From CALDTK01 sp965215215 (GTDB lineage: Bacteria; Bacteroidota; Bacteroidia; Chitinophagales; Saprospiraceae): a DNA stretch of 64,000 nucleotides. This document shows positions 33,775 through 43,900 of this stretch, piece after piece (the stretch's first letter is position 1; the number at the start of each line of letters is the position of its first letter). A model generated the notes under the pieces. The model did not search any database and was not told where the DNA came from. It saw only the letters and a list, made by a program, of their open reading frames with translations. The stretch is taken from NCBI GenBank assembly GCA_965215215.1, contig OZ244043.1, positions 620,001 to 684,000 on the forward strand, written 5' to 3'. The translations under genes were made by a program, and so were the position numbers.

Positions 33775-35802
33775 CTACTCCACCCCGTGCATCCGGCGCT
33801 TCATCCAGCCGTTGAGGCCGACCAGCGTGAGGGCGGCGGCGATAGGGATGATCGTGAAGATCAAAAAGAACACACTCATCCCGTAGCTATCCACGATCGG
33901 ATCGATGTACGCCCCCGTGAAGCCCGCGGCGGTGTTGGCGATGAAGTTGGCGACGAACCAAACGCCGAACATGAGTCCGACCAGGCGTACGGGAGCGAGC
34001 TTACTGACGTAGCTCAGGCCGACCGGGCTCACGCACAACTCACCGAGGGTATGGAAGAGGTAGCCGAGGATGAGCCAGAGGATACTCGCGCCGGCGGTCT
34101 TCGCGCCGATGGGGATGCCCATACTCCCGAACGCTAGCCAACCGAAGCCGATCCCGAGCAGGGCGAGCCCGAGCGCGAACTTGAGCGGCCCACTCGTAAT
34201 GATCCCGGTTTGCCAGAAGCGTCCGAACAGGGGGGCGAAGGCAATGATGAAAAAGGAGTTGAGGATACCGAACCACGAAGCGGCGATCTCGATCTCGGAG
34301 GTGTTCTGCGCACGGACGGTCGCGGAAAAAGCAGCGGGGGTCTCGTCCCCGGCCACGGCGATAGCGTCGGTGAAAAGCAGGTTGACCCCGTCACCCACCG
34401 CCGGACGAAGCGCTTCGTCGTCGGGCATGATGACCTCCGCGACGCGTTGTTCCGAGCCGGCGGCGTACGTATAGCGGCCCAGCTCGATATCGGTCCAGAA
34501 CAGCCCCTCGGGTCGGCGGTTAACCACTTCGGTAAGGGTCGCCGGGAGAGCGATCCTCCCGCGCGCTCCGGTTTCATCGACGAGGTACCCGCCCTCGACC
34601 CGCTGATCGCCCTCCGCCAGTTGGTCCTCGTCCGCGAGCTCGATCGTGACGTCGTTGGCGAGACTCAGGGTCTGTCCAGCTTCGTACTGATCGGTCGAGC
34701 GGACCAGGGTCGACTGCTCGTTGCCGAGCGCGTCGACGTAAGTGACCTCGTACGCCTTGGTGTTCCAATCGTTCTGGATTAACCAGATCGCGATCACCCA
34801 AATTCCCACGAAGCTGATCGCTAGCCAGATGTTGGACAGCGCGTACCTCCCGAACGTAATTCGGAAAAGGCTAAGCAGCACCCAGGTGATTACCCCAAGC
34901 GGGACGACGATGAGCAGGGTGTTAACGACCTTGAAGACGTCGGCCGACGTGCCGGTCAGGACGCGATCCGTGTAGTCCGCCGCAAAGATGGTCATCGACC
35001 CGCCCGCCTGCTCGAAGGCCCACCAGAAGAAGATGGTAAAAAAAGCAAACACCCCGATCACGATAACGCGGTCGCGCTCGACGTGCGCTGGCGCGGTGTC
35101 CGTGTTGAGTGCGTCGGGCTCCGTCTTGAGCTCCCCGCCGGCGGCGCCCTCGTGTTTTGGTGAAAGCCCGATCTCCCCGAAGATTCCCTGCCCGAAGTAG
35201 AACTGGAGCATCCCGAAAAACATGAACACACCGGCCAGACCGAACCCGTAGCTCCAGCCCACCTTCTCGCCGATGTACCCGCACAGGAGGATGCCGAGGA
35301 ACGCCCCCGCGTTGATCCCCATGTAGAAGATGGTGTAGGCCCCGTCCTTCTGCTCCGGGCGGTCGGTGTAGAGCTGACCGACGATGCTCGAGATGTTGGG
35401 TTTGAACAGGCCGTTGCCGAGGATGAGGGCGGCGAGTCCGGCGTAGAAGAGGCCCGGGGTCTCGAAGGCCATGAAGACGTGCCCGAGCGTCATGATGCCG
35501 GCACCGAGGACGACGGCGTTGCGGTAACCGGTGAACTTGTCGGCGATGATCCCCCCGACGATGGGCGTGAGGTAGACGAGCCCCGTGTACATCCCGTAGA
35601 GCTGGAGGGCGTTGGCCCGACTCCACGACCAACCCTCGTCGAGCAGCGAGGCCGTAAGGAAAAGGACGAGCAGCGCGCGCATCCCGTAGTAGCTAAACCG
35701 CTCCCACATCTCCGTGAAGAAGAGGACGAAGAGTCCCGGGCGGTGGCCGAGGAGCTGACGCTCGGGACTGGAGGCCTGGGCGTCGGTACGGATGGTGGAC
35801 AA
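33775..35802 (-). CDS. Peptide MFS transporter (POT/PTR family) with large extramembrane insert
   Basis: Proton-coupled di/tripeptide importer of the inner membrane. The family signature is at the N-terminus (FFTEMWERFSYYGMRALL, ExxER with FxYY), start TTG 35802. Further blocks: YLTPIVGGIIADKFTGYRN and LGNGLFKPNISSIVGQLY. At 675 residues it is longer than ordinary members (roughly 450-550). The excess is a hydrophilic segment at about residues 345-510 (after IWLIQNDWNTKAYEV, before SWFGILNSFF) lying between membrane helices. It is last in a leftward run after DUF4230, 36 bp apart. Confidence 0.9.
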   Translation of the reverse strand: MSTIRTDAQASSPERQLLGHRPGLFVLFFTEMWERFSYYGMRALLVLFLTASLLDEGWSWSRANALQLYGMYTGLVYLTPIVGGIIADKFTGYRNAVVLGAGIMTLGHVFMAFETPGLFYAGLAALILGNGLFKPNISSIVGQLYTDRPEQKDGAYTIFYMGINAGAFLGILLCGYIGEKVGWSYGFGLAGVFMFFGMLQFYFGQGIFGEIGLSPKHEGAAGGELKTEPDALNTDTAPAHVERDRVIVIGVFAFFTIFFWWAFEQAGGSMTIFAADYTDRVLTGTSADVFKVVNTLLIVVPLGVITWVLLSLFRITFGRYALSNIWLAISFVGIWVIAIWLIQNDWNTKAYEVTYVDALGNEQSTLVRSTDQYEAGQTLSLANDVTIELADEDQLAEGDQRVEGGYLVDETGARGRIALPATLTEVVNRRPEGLFWTDIELGRYTYAAGSEQRVAEVIMPDDEALRPAVGDGVNLLFTDAIAVAGDETPAAFSATVRAQNTSEIEIAASWFGILNSFFIIAFAPLFGRFWQTGIITSGPLKFALGLALLGIGFGWLAFGSMGIPIGAKTAGASILWLILGYLFHTLGELCVSPVGLSYVSKLAPVRLVGLMFGVWFVANFIANTAAGFTGAYIDPIVDSYGMSVFFLIFTIIPIAAALTLVGLNGWMKRRMHGVE

Positions 35803-35838
35803 GGGCGCGGGTGATTTTGTGCGGGGGTAAAATAGGCG

Positions 35839-36438
35839 CTAGCCCGGTTTGCGCTGCACGCTATCCTCCGGCCAACCTTCCACGCGCAGCGACCAGCCGG
35901 AATCGGTCAGGCTGCTGCGCACGATGTCGAGCAATTCCTCTGCCTGGGTGTAACTCTCGCGGCGCAACGCCTCCCGGTCCACCTGTTTCTCCATGAGCGC
36001 GCGCACCTTGCCCCGGATTTTGTTGAGGTCCTTTGCGTCCAGATCGACGAACATGCCCTCGCGCACGTCGAAGTAGTCGGTGTCGAGCTCGAAGGCCAGT
36101 TGCTCGGGGGGGGGCCAACCGCGGACCACGAGCTGTTTGGTGGCCCGGTCTACGTCGACCTGGACGCCTTCCAGGTCGAAGCCCATCAGCACGCGGACTT
36201 TGGCCTGCACCAGCACGGTTTTGTCGGTGCCGCTAAACCAGGTGGTGTAGCCGGGGTCGTTGTAGCGGACCATCCGGCTGTAGTTGCCCTCGGCGGTCGC
36301 AAACTTGGCGATCCGGCGCACCTGATCCTGTACCTCGGTAGCGCGCGATTCGATGTCCGGGGCCTCGCGGAACTCGCGCACGATGTAGCCGAGGGCCCCG
36401 GCGAGGGCGATGGCCAACAGCAAAACGACGTAGCGCAT
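35839..36438 (-). CDS. DUF4230 domain protein
   Basis: 199 residues with one N-terminal hydrophobic helix (YVVLLLAIALAGALGYIV), probably anchoring it to the inner membrane with the rest outside. The body contains the DUF4230-type segments LVQAKVRVLMGFDLEGVQVD, VRGWPPPEQLAFELDTDYFDV and the C-terminal SYTQAEELLDIVRSSLTDSGW. The family has no known activity. It lies 17 bp after the DUF3108 gene on the same strand. Confidence 0.75.
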   Translation of the reverse strand: MRYVVLLLAIALAGALGYIVREFREAPDIESRATEVQDQVRRIAKFATAEGNYSRMVRYNDPGYTTWFSGTDKTVLVQAKVRVLMGFDLEGVQVDVDRATKQLVVRGWPPPEQLAFELDTDYFDVREGMFVDLDAKDLNKIRGKVRALMEKQVDREALRRESYTQAEELLDIVRSSLTDSGWSLRVEGWPEDSVQRKPG

Positions 36439-36455
36439 AGGGCACCAAGTTCGCC

Positions 36456-37337
36456 CTATTTACGCACCAAGTCGTGGCGCAGGTTCTCGTAGTCCTTGAG
36501 CACGGCTTTTACGTACCCCACGCTCAGCGGGGCTTCGATCTGGAGCGGGACGTGGCCGGCCTCGACGCTCGTCCACACGCGCAGCTCGTCGCTGTCGTCG
36601 AATACGTCACCCATGACGACCTCCGGGGCGATCTCGTAGGCGTCGAAGCGACCGAGGCCCTTGATGCGCATGTCTTTCTCCACGCCGAGGTAGCGCATCC
36701 CGAGCGGGTAGCGCTTGCGGTCCATAAAGATCGTGACGGGGTACACGGTGCCCGCGCGGGCGTTTTCGAGGTCGAGGTTGCGCATGAAGTAAATCGCGGA
36801 GAGCACGTCGTGCAGACACGTTTCGATCTCGAAATCCTGCGGTTTGCGCAGGGCTTCCTCCTTCTTCTTACCCCGGTAACCTCGGCCCGTGCGGGCGCTC
36901 TGGTCGTATTCGACGCGCTCGAACAGCTCGTAATTTCCTTCGTGGATCTCGCGGGTGGTCACCGTCGGGAGGAGGGTCCGCTTGTCGACGTAGCTCTCGT
37001 ACCGATCGCGTACCCGGAAGAACCACTCGTAGCTCGGGTAGGTCTGGCCGAGGGCCGAAATCTTGTACCGGTCCCCGAGATCCTGCACTTCGAACTCCAC
37101 CTCGCCGGCCGGGATCCAGATGAAGTTGAGGTTGTAGTAGAGCTTGTACACCATGCGCTCGCCCCCCACGAAAGCCGTGTTTTCGAGCTCGCAGAACTCT
37201 TGAATCGGAGCAGGGGCCACGCCTTGCGGCAAAACCGGCCGCGACGCTTCGGTGGGGATACCGCCGAGCCACGCGAGGATGATCAGCAGTAACGTCCACC
37301 GACTAACCGACCTAAATTTCCAGGGCTTTTGCGACAT
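36456..37337 (-). CDS. DUF3108 domain protein (exported)
   Basis: 293 residues from ATG 37337, with signal peptide WTLLLIILAWLGGIPTEA; the longer start at 37364 overlaps the upstream gene further. DUF3108 features are seen: GERMVYKLYYNLNFIWIPAG, DRYKISALGQTYPSYEWFFR, a basic KKKEEALRKPQDFEIE segment, and a C-terminal DDSDELRVWTSVEAGHVPLQ followed by the closing strands. The family consists of periplasmic beta-rich proteins. The gene overlaps the flippase-like gene by 26 bp. The 13-mer at 37223-37235 falls at RPVLPQGV. Confidence 0.8.
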   Translation of the reverse strand: MSQKPWKFRSVSRWTLLLIILAWLGGIPTEASRPVLPQGVAPAPIQEFCELENTAFVGGERMVYKLYYNLNFIWIPAGEVEFEVQDLGDRYKISALGQTYPSYEWFFRVRDRYESYVDKRTLLPTVTTREIHEGNYELFERVEYDQSARTGRGYRGKKKEEALRKPQDFEIETCLHDVLSAIYFMRNLDLENARAGTVYPVTIFMDRKRYPLGMRYLGVEKDMRIKGLGRFDAYEIAPEVVMGDVFDDSDELRVWTSVEAGHVPLQIEAPLSVGYVKAVLKDYENLRHDLVRK

Positions 37338-38346
37338 CGGCACGGAGGACAAACACGAGCCCAACCAACGCGGGCAGGCCGAGATTTAGTACGAAAATGG
37401 CCAGGACAGCGGCGACGAGACCGAGCTCGTTGGGCTCGAAGGGTTCCCAGAGGAGCGCAGCGAGCTCGACCCGCGCCAGGGCCTGTAATACGGCCGGCAG
37501 GGGGAGAAAGGTTTGGACGAGCAACAGGACGGCTACCCCACCGCCCGCGACGAGCCAGTCCGCGTCGAGGCCGAAATAGACGAAGGCGAGCGCGATCTGG
37601 GCGAGGTAGACGAAGTAGCGCACCGAGGCGAGCAGTAGGGCCAGACCGAGGTCGGCGCGGTGCGTTTTAGCGAAAGCGGCGAGCCGGGCGAGCTCCCCCG
37701 ACACCCGCCGCCCGATCGGTCGGAGGGCCGGGGGCAGCGAGATTCGGGAGAGCAGCGAACGTGCGACCCCCAGACCGAGGTCGAGGCGGAGGAACGTCGC
37801 CGTCACGAGGAGAGCGAGTAGGGCGGCCACCAGCAGGTAACCCTCGTGTACCGCGAACAGGGAGGCGGTGCCGAGCCAGCTGCTCGCCAAGGCGCCGACA
37901 CAGAGTAGCGGCACCCACTGCGCGGCGCCCCCCAGCACCGTGGAGGCGATTATGTGCGTGCGTTGGCCGGGCTCGGCTTCGGACAATCGCCCGAGGTACT
38001 CCCCCACTCTATTGGGCGTGACGATCCCGATGGTTAGACCGGCGCAAACGACCCGAACCGACTTCCAAACGGAGCCGCGTTGCGCCGGAGGCAACAGGAG
38101 GCGGTACTTGACGGCTTCGAGTAGGATGTTGAGCGGGGCTAAGGTCGCGGCCGAGAGCAGCGGCCAGGGGGGCTCGGTGGCCAAACCCGTACGTAGGCCG
38201 CCGTAGAGCTCCCCGATGTCTTCCAGCACGAACAGCTGCTGGTAAAGCGCCCAAAGCAGGCCCCCGGCAACCAGTCCCTTGAGCAGCCGAGCCAGCGGCC
38301 GTCTGGGGTTACGCACCCTGGCCGACTTATTATCTTCGATCGACAT
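37312..38346 (-). CDS. Lysylphosphatidylglycerol synthase TM-like (flippase-like) membrane protein
   Basis: 344 residues with about seven hydrophobic helices, of the UPF0104/LPG_synthase_TM family. Recognisable segments are LLEAVKYRLLLPPAQRGSVW, LTIGIVTPNRVGEYLGRL (the conserved TPxRxGE block), and the following HIIASTVLGGAAQWVPLL. Related proteins move lipids or lipid-linked molecules across the inner membrane. It is first in a run with DUF3108 and DUF4230, and its ATG lies 34 bp from the divergent ruvC start. Confidence 0.82.
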   Translation of the reverse strand: MSIEDNKSARVRNPRRPLARLLKGLVAGGLLWALYQQLFVLEDIGELYGGLRTGLATEPPWPLLSAATLAPLNILLEAVKYRLLLPPAQRGSVWKSVRVVCAGLTIGIVTPNRVGEYLGRLSEAEPGQRTHIIASTVLGGAAQWVPLLCVGALASSWLGTASLFAVHEGYLLVAALLALLVTATFLRLDLGLGVARSLLSRISLPPALRPIGRRVSGELARLAAFAKTHRADLGLALLLASVRYFVYLAQIALAFVYFGLDADWLVAGGGVAVLLLVQTFLPLPAVLQALARVELAALLWEPFEPNELGLVAAVLAIFVLNLGLPALVGLVFVLRADVAKALEI

Positions 38347-38368
38347 GTGTACGTGTGCGGGGCCCCGC

Positions 38369-38376
38369 TACCTTGT
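38369..38376 (+). promoter_or_regulatory. -7-like box (TACCTTGT) before ruvC
   Basis: TACCTTGT, 4 nt before the GTG start 38381, in a 34-bp divergent gap. Its position supports GTG 38381 over the upstream ATG 38345 as the ruvC start. Confidence 0.35.
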
Positions 38377-38380
38377 CGCC

Positions 38381-38956
38381 GTGAAGATAGGAGCACGTGT
38401 GGCGGCGCCCCGGCGTCGCGTACTGGGCATTGATCCCGGAACGAATGTGCTCGGCTACGCGATCGTGGACGGCTGGGGCTCCGAGCGACATCTCGTCAAC
38501 TTGGGGGTACACCGCACCCCGAGGACGGAGTTCCCGGCGGAGAAGCTGCGTTCGATCTTCGAGCGTGTCACGGCGCTGGTGGTGGAGTTTAAGCCCGATG
38601 AGTGCGCGGTGGAGAGTCCGTTTTTCGGAAAGAACGTGCAGTCGATGCTCAAGCTCGGCCGGGCGCAGGGGGTTACGATGGCCGCCGCGATGGCGCAAGG
38701 TCTTACGGTGAGCGAGTACGCGCCGAAGAAGATCAAGGTCTCGGTAACGGGCAACGGCAACTCTTCCAAGGAGCAGGTTTGCGACATGCTGAGCGCCACC
38801 CTGGACTTCGAGCGCATGGACTTGCCCCTCGACGCGACCGACGCGTTGGCCGCCGCGATCTGCCACCTCAATCAGTCGAGCCTCGGCGGGATCGCCGGAC
38901 AGGGTTACGGGAGTTGGAAGGCGTTCCTGAAGCAAAACCCCGGACGCGTCGGTTGA
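38381..38956 (+). CDS. ruvC: Crossover junction endodeoxyribonuclease RuvC
   Basis: Resolves Holliday junctions with RuvAB. From GTG 38381 the protein is 191 residues, the usual size. Catalytic acids are visible: Asp in GIDPGTNVLGYA, Glu in CAVESPFFGKNV, and Asp in DATDALAAAICHL. The YAPKKIKVSVTGNGNSSKEQV block is also typical. An ATG at 38345 is in frame but would add 12 residues and overlaps the divergent gene's start codon. Confidence 0.95.
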   Translation: MKIGARVAAPRRRVLGIDPGTNVLGYAIVDGWGSERHLVNLGVHRTPRTEFPAEKLRSIFERVTALVVEFKPDECAVESPFFGKNVQSMLKLGRAQGVTMAAAMAQGLTVSEYAPKKIKVSVTGNGNSSKEQVCDMLSATLDFERMDLPLDATDALAAAICHLNQSSLGGIAGQGYGSWKAFLKQNPGRVG

Positions 38957-38959
38957 CCA

Positions 38960-38972
38960 CTTCCGGTAAAAC
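38960..38972 (+). repeat. Copy of recurrent 13-mer CTTNCGNNAAAAC (intergenic)
   Basis: CTTCCGGTAAAAC in the 23-bp gap between the convergent ruvC and HIT genes. Confidence 0.7.
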
Positions 38973-38979
38973 GGGGTGA

Positions 38980-39378
38980 CTAAACGTAGGCGAGGCGGAG
39001 CTTCTGCGCGAGCTTGCCTAGCTCCTCCCGCGACGGAGAGAGCTTCGCGCGACCGAAGTTGATGTCGTCCATCGTGTTGAGCGGTACGAGGTGCAGGTGC
39101 ACGTGCGGCACCTCGAGTCCGATCACGGCGACACCGACGCGCACGCAGGGGACGACGCGTTGGATGGTGGCGGCTACGCCCTTGGCGAACACGTTGAGCT
39201 CGGCGAGCTCGCTGTCGTCGAGGTCGAAGTAGTAATCGAGCTCGCGCTTGGGCACGACGAGTGTGTGCCCCAGTACGAGGGGCTGGATGTCGAGAAACGC
39301 GAGGTGCTGGTCGTCTTCGGCGACTTTGTGCGCGGGCAGCTCACCACGGACGATGCGCGTGAAGATGCTCGCCATCAC
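38980..39378 (-). CDS. HIT family hydrolase
   Basis: 132-residue nucleotide-binding protein of the histidine triad family, with the motif HVHLHLVPL near residue 98 (His-x-His-x-His) and the N-terminal FTRIVRGELPAHKVAEDD and VPKRELDYYFDL segments of the HinT-like branch. Such enzymes hydrolyse adenosine phosphoramidates or similar compounds. Its start overlaps the greA stop by 4 bp, so the two are translationally coupled. Confidence 0.93.
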   Translation of the reverse strand: MMASIFTRIVRGELPAHKVAEDDQHLAFLDIQPLVLGHTLVVPKRELDYYFDLDDSELAELNVFAKGVAATIQRVVPCVRVGVAVIGLEVPHVHLHLVPLNTMDDINFGRAKLSPSREELGKLAQKLRLAYV

Positions 39379-39851
39379 TCGATGCTGATCTCGAGTACCT
39401 CGAAGGCGTTGACGCCGCCCGGCGTGGTGATCTCGGCGACGTCGCCGACCGCCTTGCCGAGCAGACCGGCTCCGATGGGACTGTCCACGGAGATCTTCTT
39501 ATCTTTAAACGAGGCTTCCGTACTGGAGACCAGTTTGTAGCTAACCTCCTTTTTCGTTTTCCGATTGAGTAGGCGCACGGTGCTCAGCACGGTAACCTTG
39601 TCGCTGCTCAGCTCACTCTTATCGATGATCCGCGAGGCGGCCAGCGCTTTTTCGAGCTCGTTGATCTTGGCCTCCATCATCCCCTGGGCATCCTTGGCGG
39701 CGTCGTACTCGGCGTTCTCAGAGAGGTCTCCTTTATCGCGCGCCTCGGCGATGGCGGCGGCGGCCTTCTGGCGGCCTTCGGTTTTGAGCGTATGGAGCTC
39801 GGCCTTCAGTCTTTCGTGACCCTCCGCGGTTAGGTAGTTGACTTTACTCAT
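39375..39851 (-). CDS. greA: Transcription elongation factor GreA
   Basis: Rescues backtracked RNA polymerase by stimulating transcript cleavage. The 158 residues show the N-terminal coiled coil with the acidic tip (ARDKGDLSENAEYDAAKDAQ) and the C-terminal FKBP-like domain (KISVDSPIGAGLLGKAVGDV, EITTPGGVNAFEVLEI). It heads a greA-HIT pair. Confidence 0.96.
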   Translation of the reverse strand: MSKVNYLTAEGHERLKAELHTLKTEGRQKAAAAIAEARDKGDLSENAEYDAAKDAQGMMEAKINELEKALAASRIIDKSELSSDKVTVLSTVRLLNRKTKKEVSYKLVSSTEASFKDKKISVDSPIGAGLLGKAVGDVAEITTPGGVNAFEVLEISIE

Positions 39852-39909
39852 AGCTATGGACCCCGAAGTAGGGTCGTGAAATTAAACGACTGCTTTGGCG
39901 CTGACCACC

Positions 39910-40965
39910 TTAAAGGCTAAGTCGGATACCTAAGTTGTGTGTGCCGTCGAAGACCTGCGTGGTTCGGTAGGCGTAGTCGACAAAGATATTACGGCGGCGG
40001 CCAATGTCATTGCGCTTACCGAGCGGTACGGCGATGGTCGCTCCGGCGGATAACCCGGACGTGAGTGGCGCGCTAACCTCGTCGCCGCTCACCCCGAGCT
40101 CGGCGCTGTAGGCGGCCCGCATCATGAACAGGTCGCGGAACGAATACTCGGCACCGCCCCCCAAGTTGTCGCGGGAGAAGGCGTTGGAGGCAAAATTGCC
40201 GAGTAGGACGAGCTTGTTGTTCTCGTCGATCTCGATGTCGTAGCTCGCGCCGATGTTGAGCTGGAACGGAAGCTCGAAATCGGCCACGCGCTGGTTGGCG
40301 GTAACCTGATAGTCGCCGCCGACCGGTTCCGGAAACTGCTCGGCGATGCCGTCACCGCTGAAGCGCATGCCCAGTCCTACGTTGCGCAGCGAGATGCCGA
40401 GCTTGAACTCGTCCGCCTCGCCGGTCACGTACTGTACCCCCGCATCGACGGCGAAGCCGGCGGCGCTCGCGTTGAAGATGGTCTCGGAGATGAAGCGGAT
40501 GCCGACGCCGACGCTGATCCTCTCGTCGAAGGTTTTGGCGTACCCGATACCGATGTGGAAGAAGGTCGGACTGAAGGTCCCGCCGGTGCCCTCCGGGTCG
40601 TTGACGGTGGTCAGCGGAATGTCGCCAAAGGAGAATGCCGCGAGGGTAACCGCGATCGATTGCCCGTCGCCGAACGGGGCGGAAAAGCCGACGGCACTCA
40701 TGCTGAGGTCGCTCCCCACGAGGTACTGCATATTGGCGAGCGTCACCTCGAGCGATTTCGTGCGACCGATGCCCGCCACGTTGAGTCGCATCGCCTCCGT
40801 CCCGCTCACGAAGGCGGTATTGAGGGAGCTGAGCCCGGCCGAGCGAGCGAACGGATTGAGCAGTAGCTCGTAGGCGCCGGCTTCGCCCTGTCGATCCGGA
40901 TTGCCGGCCAGGAGTGTTCCGAGCGGCAGGCACAGCAGGGTAATAAGTAAGGAGTAGAAACGCAT
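39910..40965 (-). CDS. PorV/PorQ family outer-membrane protein
   Basis: 351 residues from ATG 40965, with signal peptide YSLLITLLCLPLGTLLAG; an upstream start at 40983 is possible. PorV-like blocks are present: GAYELLLNPFARSAGLSSLN, MRLNVAGIGRTKSLEVTLAN, FFHIGIGYAKTFDERISVGV, and alternating strands to HNLGIRLSL. In type IX secretion, PorV shuttles cargo from the translocon to the attachment complex. Here the gene is third after a TonB receptor and a 1382-residue protein, so this copy may serve that large protein in particular. Confidence 0.83.
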   Translation of the reverse strand: MRFYSLLITLLCLPLGTLLAGNPDRQGEAGAYELLLNPFARSAGLSSLNTAFVSGTEAMRLNVAGIGRTKSLEVTLANMQYLVGSDLSMSAVGFSAPFGDGQSIAVTLAAFSFGDIPLTTVNDPEGTGGTFSPTFFHIGIGYAKTFDERISVGVGIRFISETIFNASAAGFAVDAGVQYVTGEADEFKLGISLRNVGLGMRFSGDGIAEQFPEPVGGDYQVTANQRVADFELPFQLNIGASYDIEIDENNKLVLLGNFASNAFSRDNLGGGAEYSFRDLFMMRAAYSAELGVSGDEVSAPLTSGLSAGATIAVPLGKRNDIGRRRNIFVDYAYRTTQVFDGTHNLGIRLSL

Positions 40966-40986
40966 GCGCGGTTGGGTGTACACGGG

Positions 40987-43900
40987 TTAAAGGCCTGCGG
41001 GATCGAACTCGCGTTGGAGTAAAAACGATTTCAACGTCCGGGAGCCGAGCTCGCCGGCGTCGACTTGGATGAGGTACACGCCGCTGGCCACGGGGATGCC
41101 CTGTTCGTTCTTCATGTCCCAGTCGAGGTCGGGGTACACGCGCCTACTGGCGATGGCGCGGCTGTTGGTCCGCGGGTCGTCCGGATTCACGTCGACCCCG
41201 GGCAGCTCTTCGGCCCGTTTGTACTGGCGTACGAACTTCCCGTCGAGCGTGTAAATGGTTACCGTGGCGACGGCCGGCAGGTTGGTGATGCGAATTAGGT
41301 TCGAGAACTCGCTGATCTCGTACTCGGAGTAGCCGTAGTAGGGATTGGGGACTACGTTGACGTAACTGAGGATGGAGTCGCCCCTGGCCCCCTCGATCTC
41401 CCGCGGGGTGACTCCGTTGAGGGTAAATTCGTAGGCCGGATAGCCGTTGTTCTCCCCCGTCGGCGCATCCCCCGACCGATCCTCGCTATCAAACTCCTGC
41501 GCTACCGCATAGGGCCTATCTACGCGGAGTTTGACGATGGTCTCCGCGGGGATCAGGCCGTCGGCATACGGTTTCATGGGCTCCGAGGAGAGCGGTATCG
41601 CCGTGTAGGTAACCGTCTCCAGTGCACCCAGGATGTCGATGGTGCCGTTGTCCTTGGGGGTGAGGGCCTCACGGATTTTGGCGCACTCATCGTAAGGCTC
41701 CCGGGTCACGTAGATGAAATGGTGCCCGCCCGCGATCGCGAAGAAGAGCGCGGGGTTCTGGTTGGGGGTCACGTTCCGGACCGCGTCGCCGGTGGGATTG
41801 AACATCATGTCACGACCGGTTAGCGCGACATCGAGCAGCCCGTTGTACGGGTTCTGCGGATCGTCGTCGTAGCGGATGGCGCTGTTCTCGCCGAAGAAAA
41901 TATTGAGGCGTTGGCCGGTCTCCACGTCGAGGGCGTACCCGGGGAACCACCCCATCCCTACACCGTCACCGTCCGGGTCGGGCAGCCCGTCGCCGTCGCC
42001 GTCGTCTCGGCTCACCGAGGGCGCCTGGCGCAGGGCGAAAGCTTGGGTCCCGCCCTCGGTCGAGATGCCTTCGGCGGCGGTAAAGGAGGGGCTCGCGGTT
42101 TCGACGACGACGCTGCGCGACCACTTGCTCTTGTCGTCGGTGAACACGATGTCGACGTTGTTGAGCTTGTCGAGCGTGACGCTACGATCGTAGAAGCGCT
42201 CTGTCCGGGCCGACTGGTAGGCCGGGGTGATGAAGCCGTAGCTCGCCTGTGGATTACTGTACGCAGTCAGGCCGAGCGGCACCCATTCCCCGTCGAAGCA
42301 TTCGGTAAGTCCCTGCTGTGGGTCCCGCGCGGAGGCGGGATCGCCCTCGATTTGTTCGCTACGAACGAAATTGAAAAGCTCTTCCCCCCCGGGCAGGGGG
42401 ATGGAAGTTTTATTCTGGATCGGAAACAACCAGTTCACCCCACCGTCGGGCACTTCCACCTCGTAGCCGATACAGCCGTTGGACGGCGATGCCTGCGAGC
42501 CGGGCTCGCCTACCTGACCGAGGGTGATGGAGACGCCGAGCGAGGCGATGACCCGCTCGTTGAGCTCGTCGAAGCTCAGGCCCGATAGGAGCGATTGCCC
42601 CGCGGGGTCCGTGATCCGCCAGGTGCCGTCGTCGTCTAGGGTTTGATCGCCGGGCGTAGCGTCGGTGAACTCGATGCGGTAGGTGCCGTCTTCGGTGATG
42701 AACGGGTTGAACGTCCGGGCCGAAACCGGCGCACGTCCCGTCCGGTAGACGGGTCGGTCGCCGCCCTCTTCGAGCAGTCGCTCGCGCTCGCCCTCGGCGA
42801 GGTCGAGGAAGAAGGGACCGGTACCGACGCCGTCGAGTCGGCGAATGGAGACCTCGGCGGTACTGTCCGCGAGAACGACGTCCGTAACGGGGTGCGGTAC
42901 CGCGACGTAGGTGCGGACGTTGTTACGGCCTTCGAGGTAGGGCAGGCGCTGTCCGACGCCCAACTGCGCGTCGAAGTCGAGGTAGTTGTTGTACGCATAC
43001 GCGACGGAGGTGAAGTAGTACGGCTTGTGGTTGACGAGACGCCGGTCGTTCGTGGCGAACTGATCCTCGTCGAGGCGGATCACGCTCGTGATCCCCTGGT
43101 CGGGATTGGCGGCGCCCACCTGGGCGATCGGTTCGTAAACGGGCTGACCCTGGTCGAACGGATTCGGGATCGGGTTCCAATTGTAAAGCTCTCCCACTCC
43201 GTTCTTGACGTCGGCCTGGTAGATCAGCCGCGCCTGGGTCGGGTCGTCGAGATCGTCCACCGAGACGTTCGCGTCGGCCAGCTGGTAGACCTTGTAGCCC
43301 TCGAAGCGGTAGATCGAATCTTCGACCCCGTCTGGCGCGAGCAAATCGATCTCGGCGTAGCGCAGAAACTTGTTGTTCGAAACGATGGTGTCGTTGGTCA
43401 GCACGAGGGTGAGCTCGCGGTCCAATTCGATGACGTCGATGTCCGGGGCATCCGGGCCGTCGGTGATGTCGAAGCAGTTGTCGAAGAGGTTCTGCGCGAG
43501 GTCATCGGCTTCGAGCAAGCGGTCGAGCGCCGGGCAGGGGTAGCTCGGCTCGTCGGGTACCCAGGGCACCCCGACGATCAGCTCGTTGACCGCTCCCGGC
43601 AACAGGTCGAAGGGTCCGGAAGATTGGATGGTCCTGCGATCGCCCTCCCCGAGCTGCTCGGAGCACATGGACCACACGTCGGCCCCCTCCTCGGTCGGTG
43701 TACTCGGGAAAGCGTAGGTGGTTTCCTGCCCGCCCGACTGGTAGCCGGTACCACCGACCGTGTAGGGTGAGCCATCCTTCCAGTTTCCCTGGAGGTAGTT
43801 GTAGTACTCCTCGGGAAACCCGTTCGACGGATCCGTCGTCGCCGGCGGGAAGGGTCCGTTGAACGACGGGTTGTTGTAGTAGATGAATGAGGACATCCCG

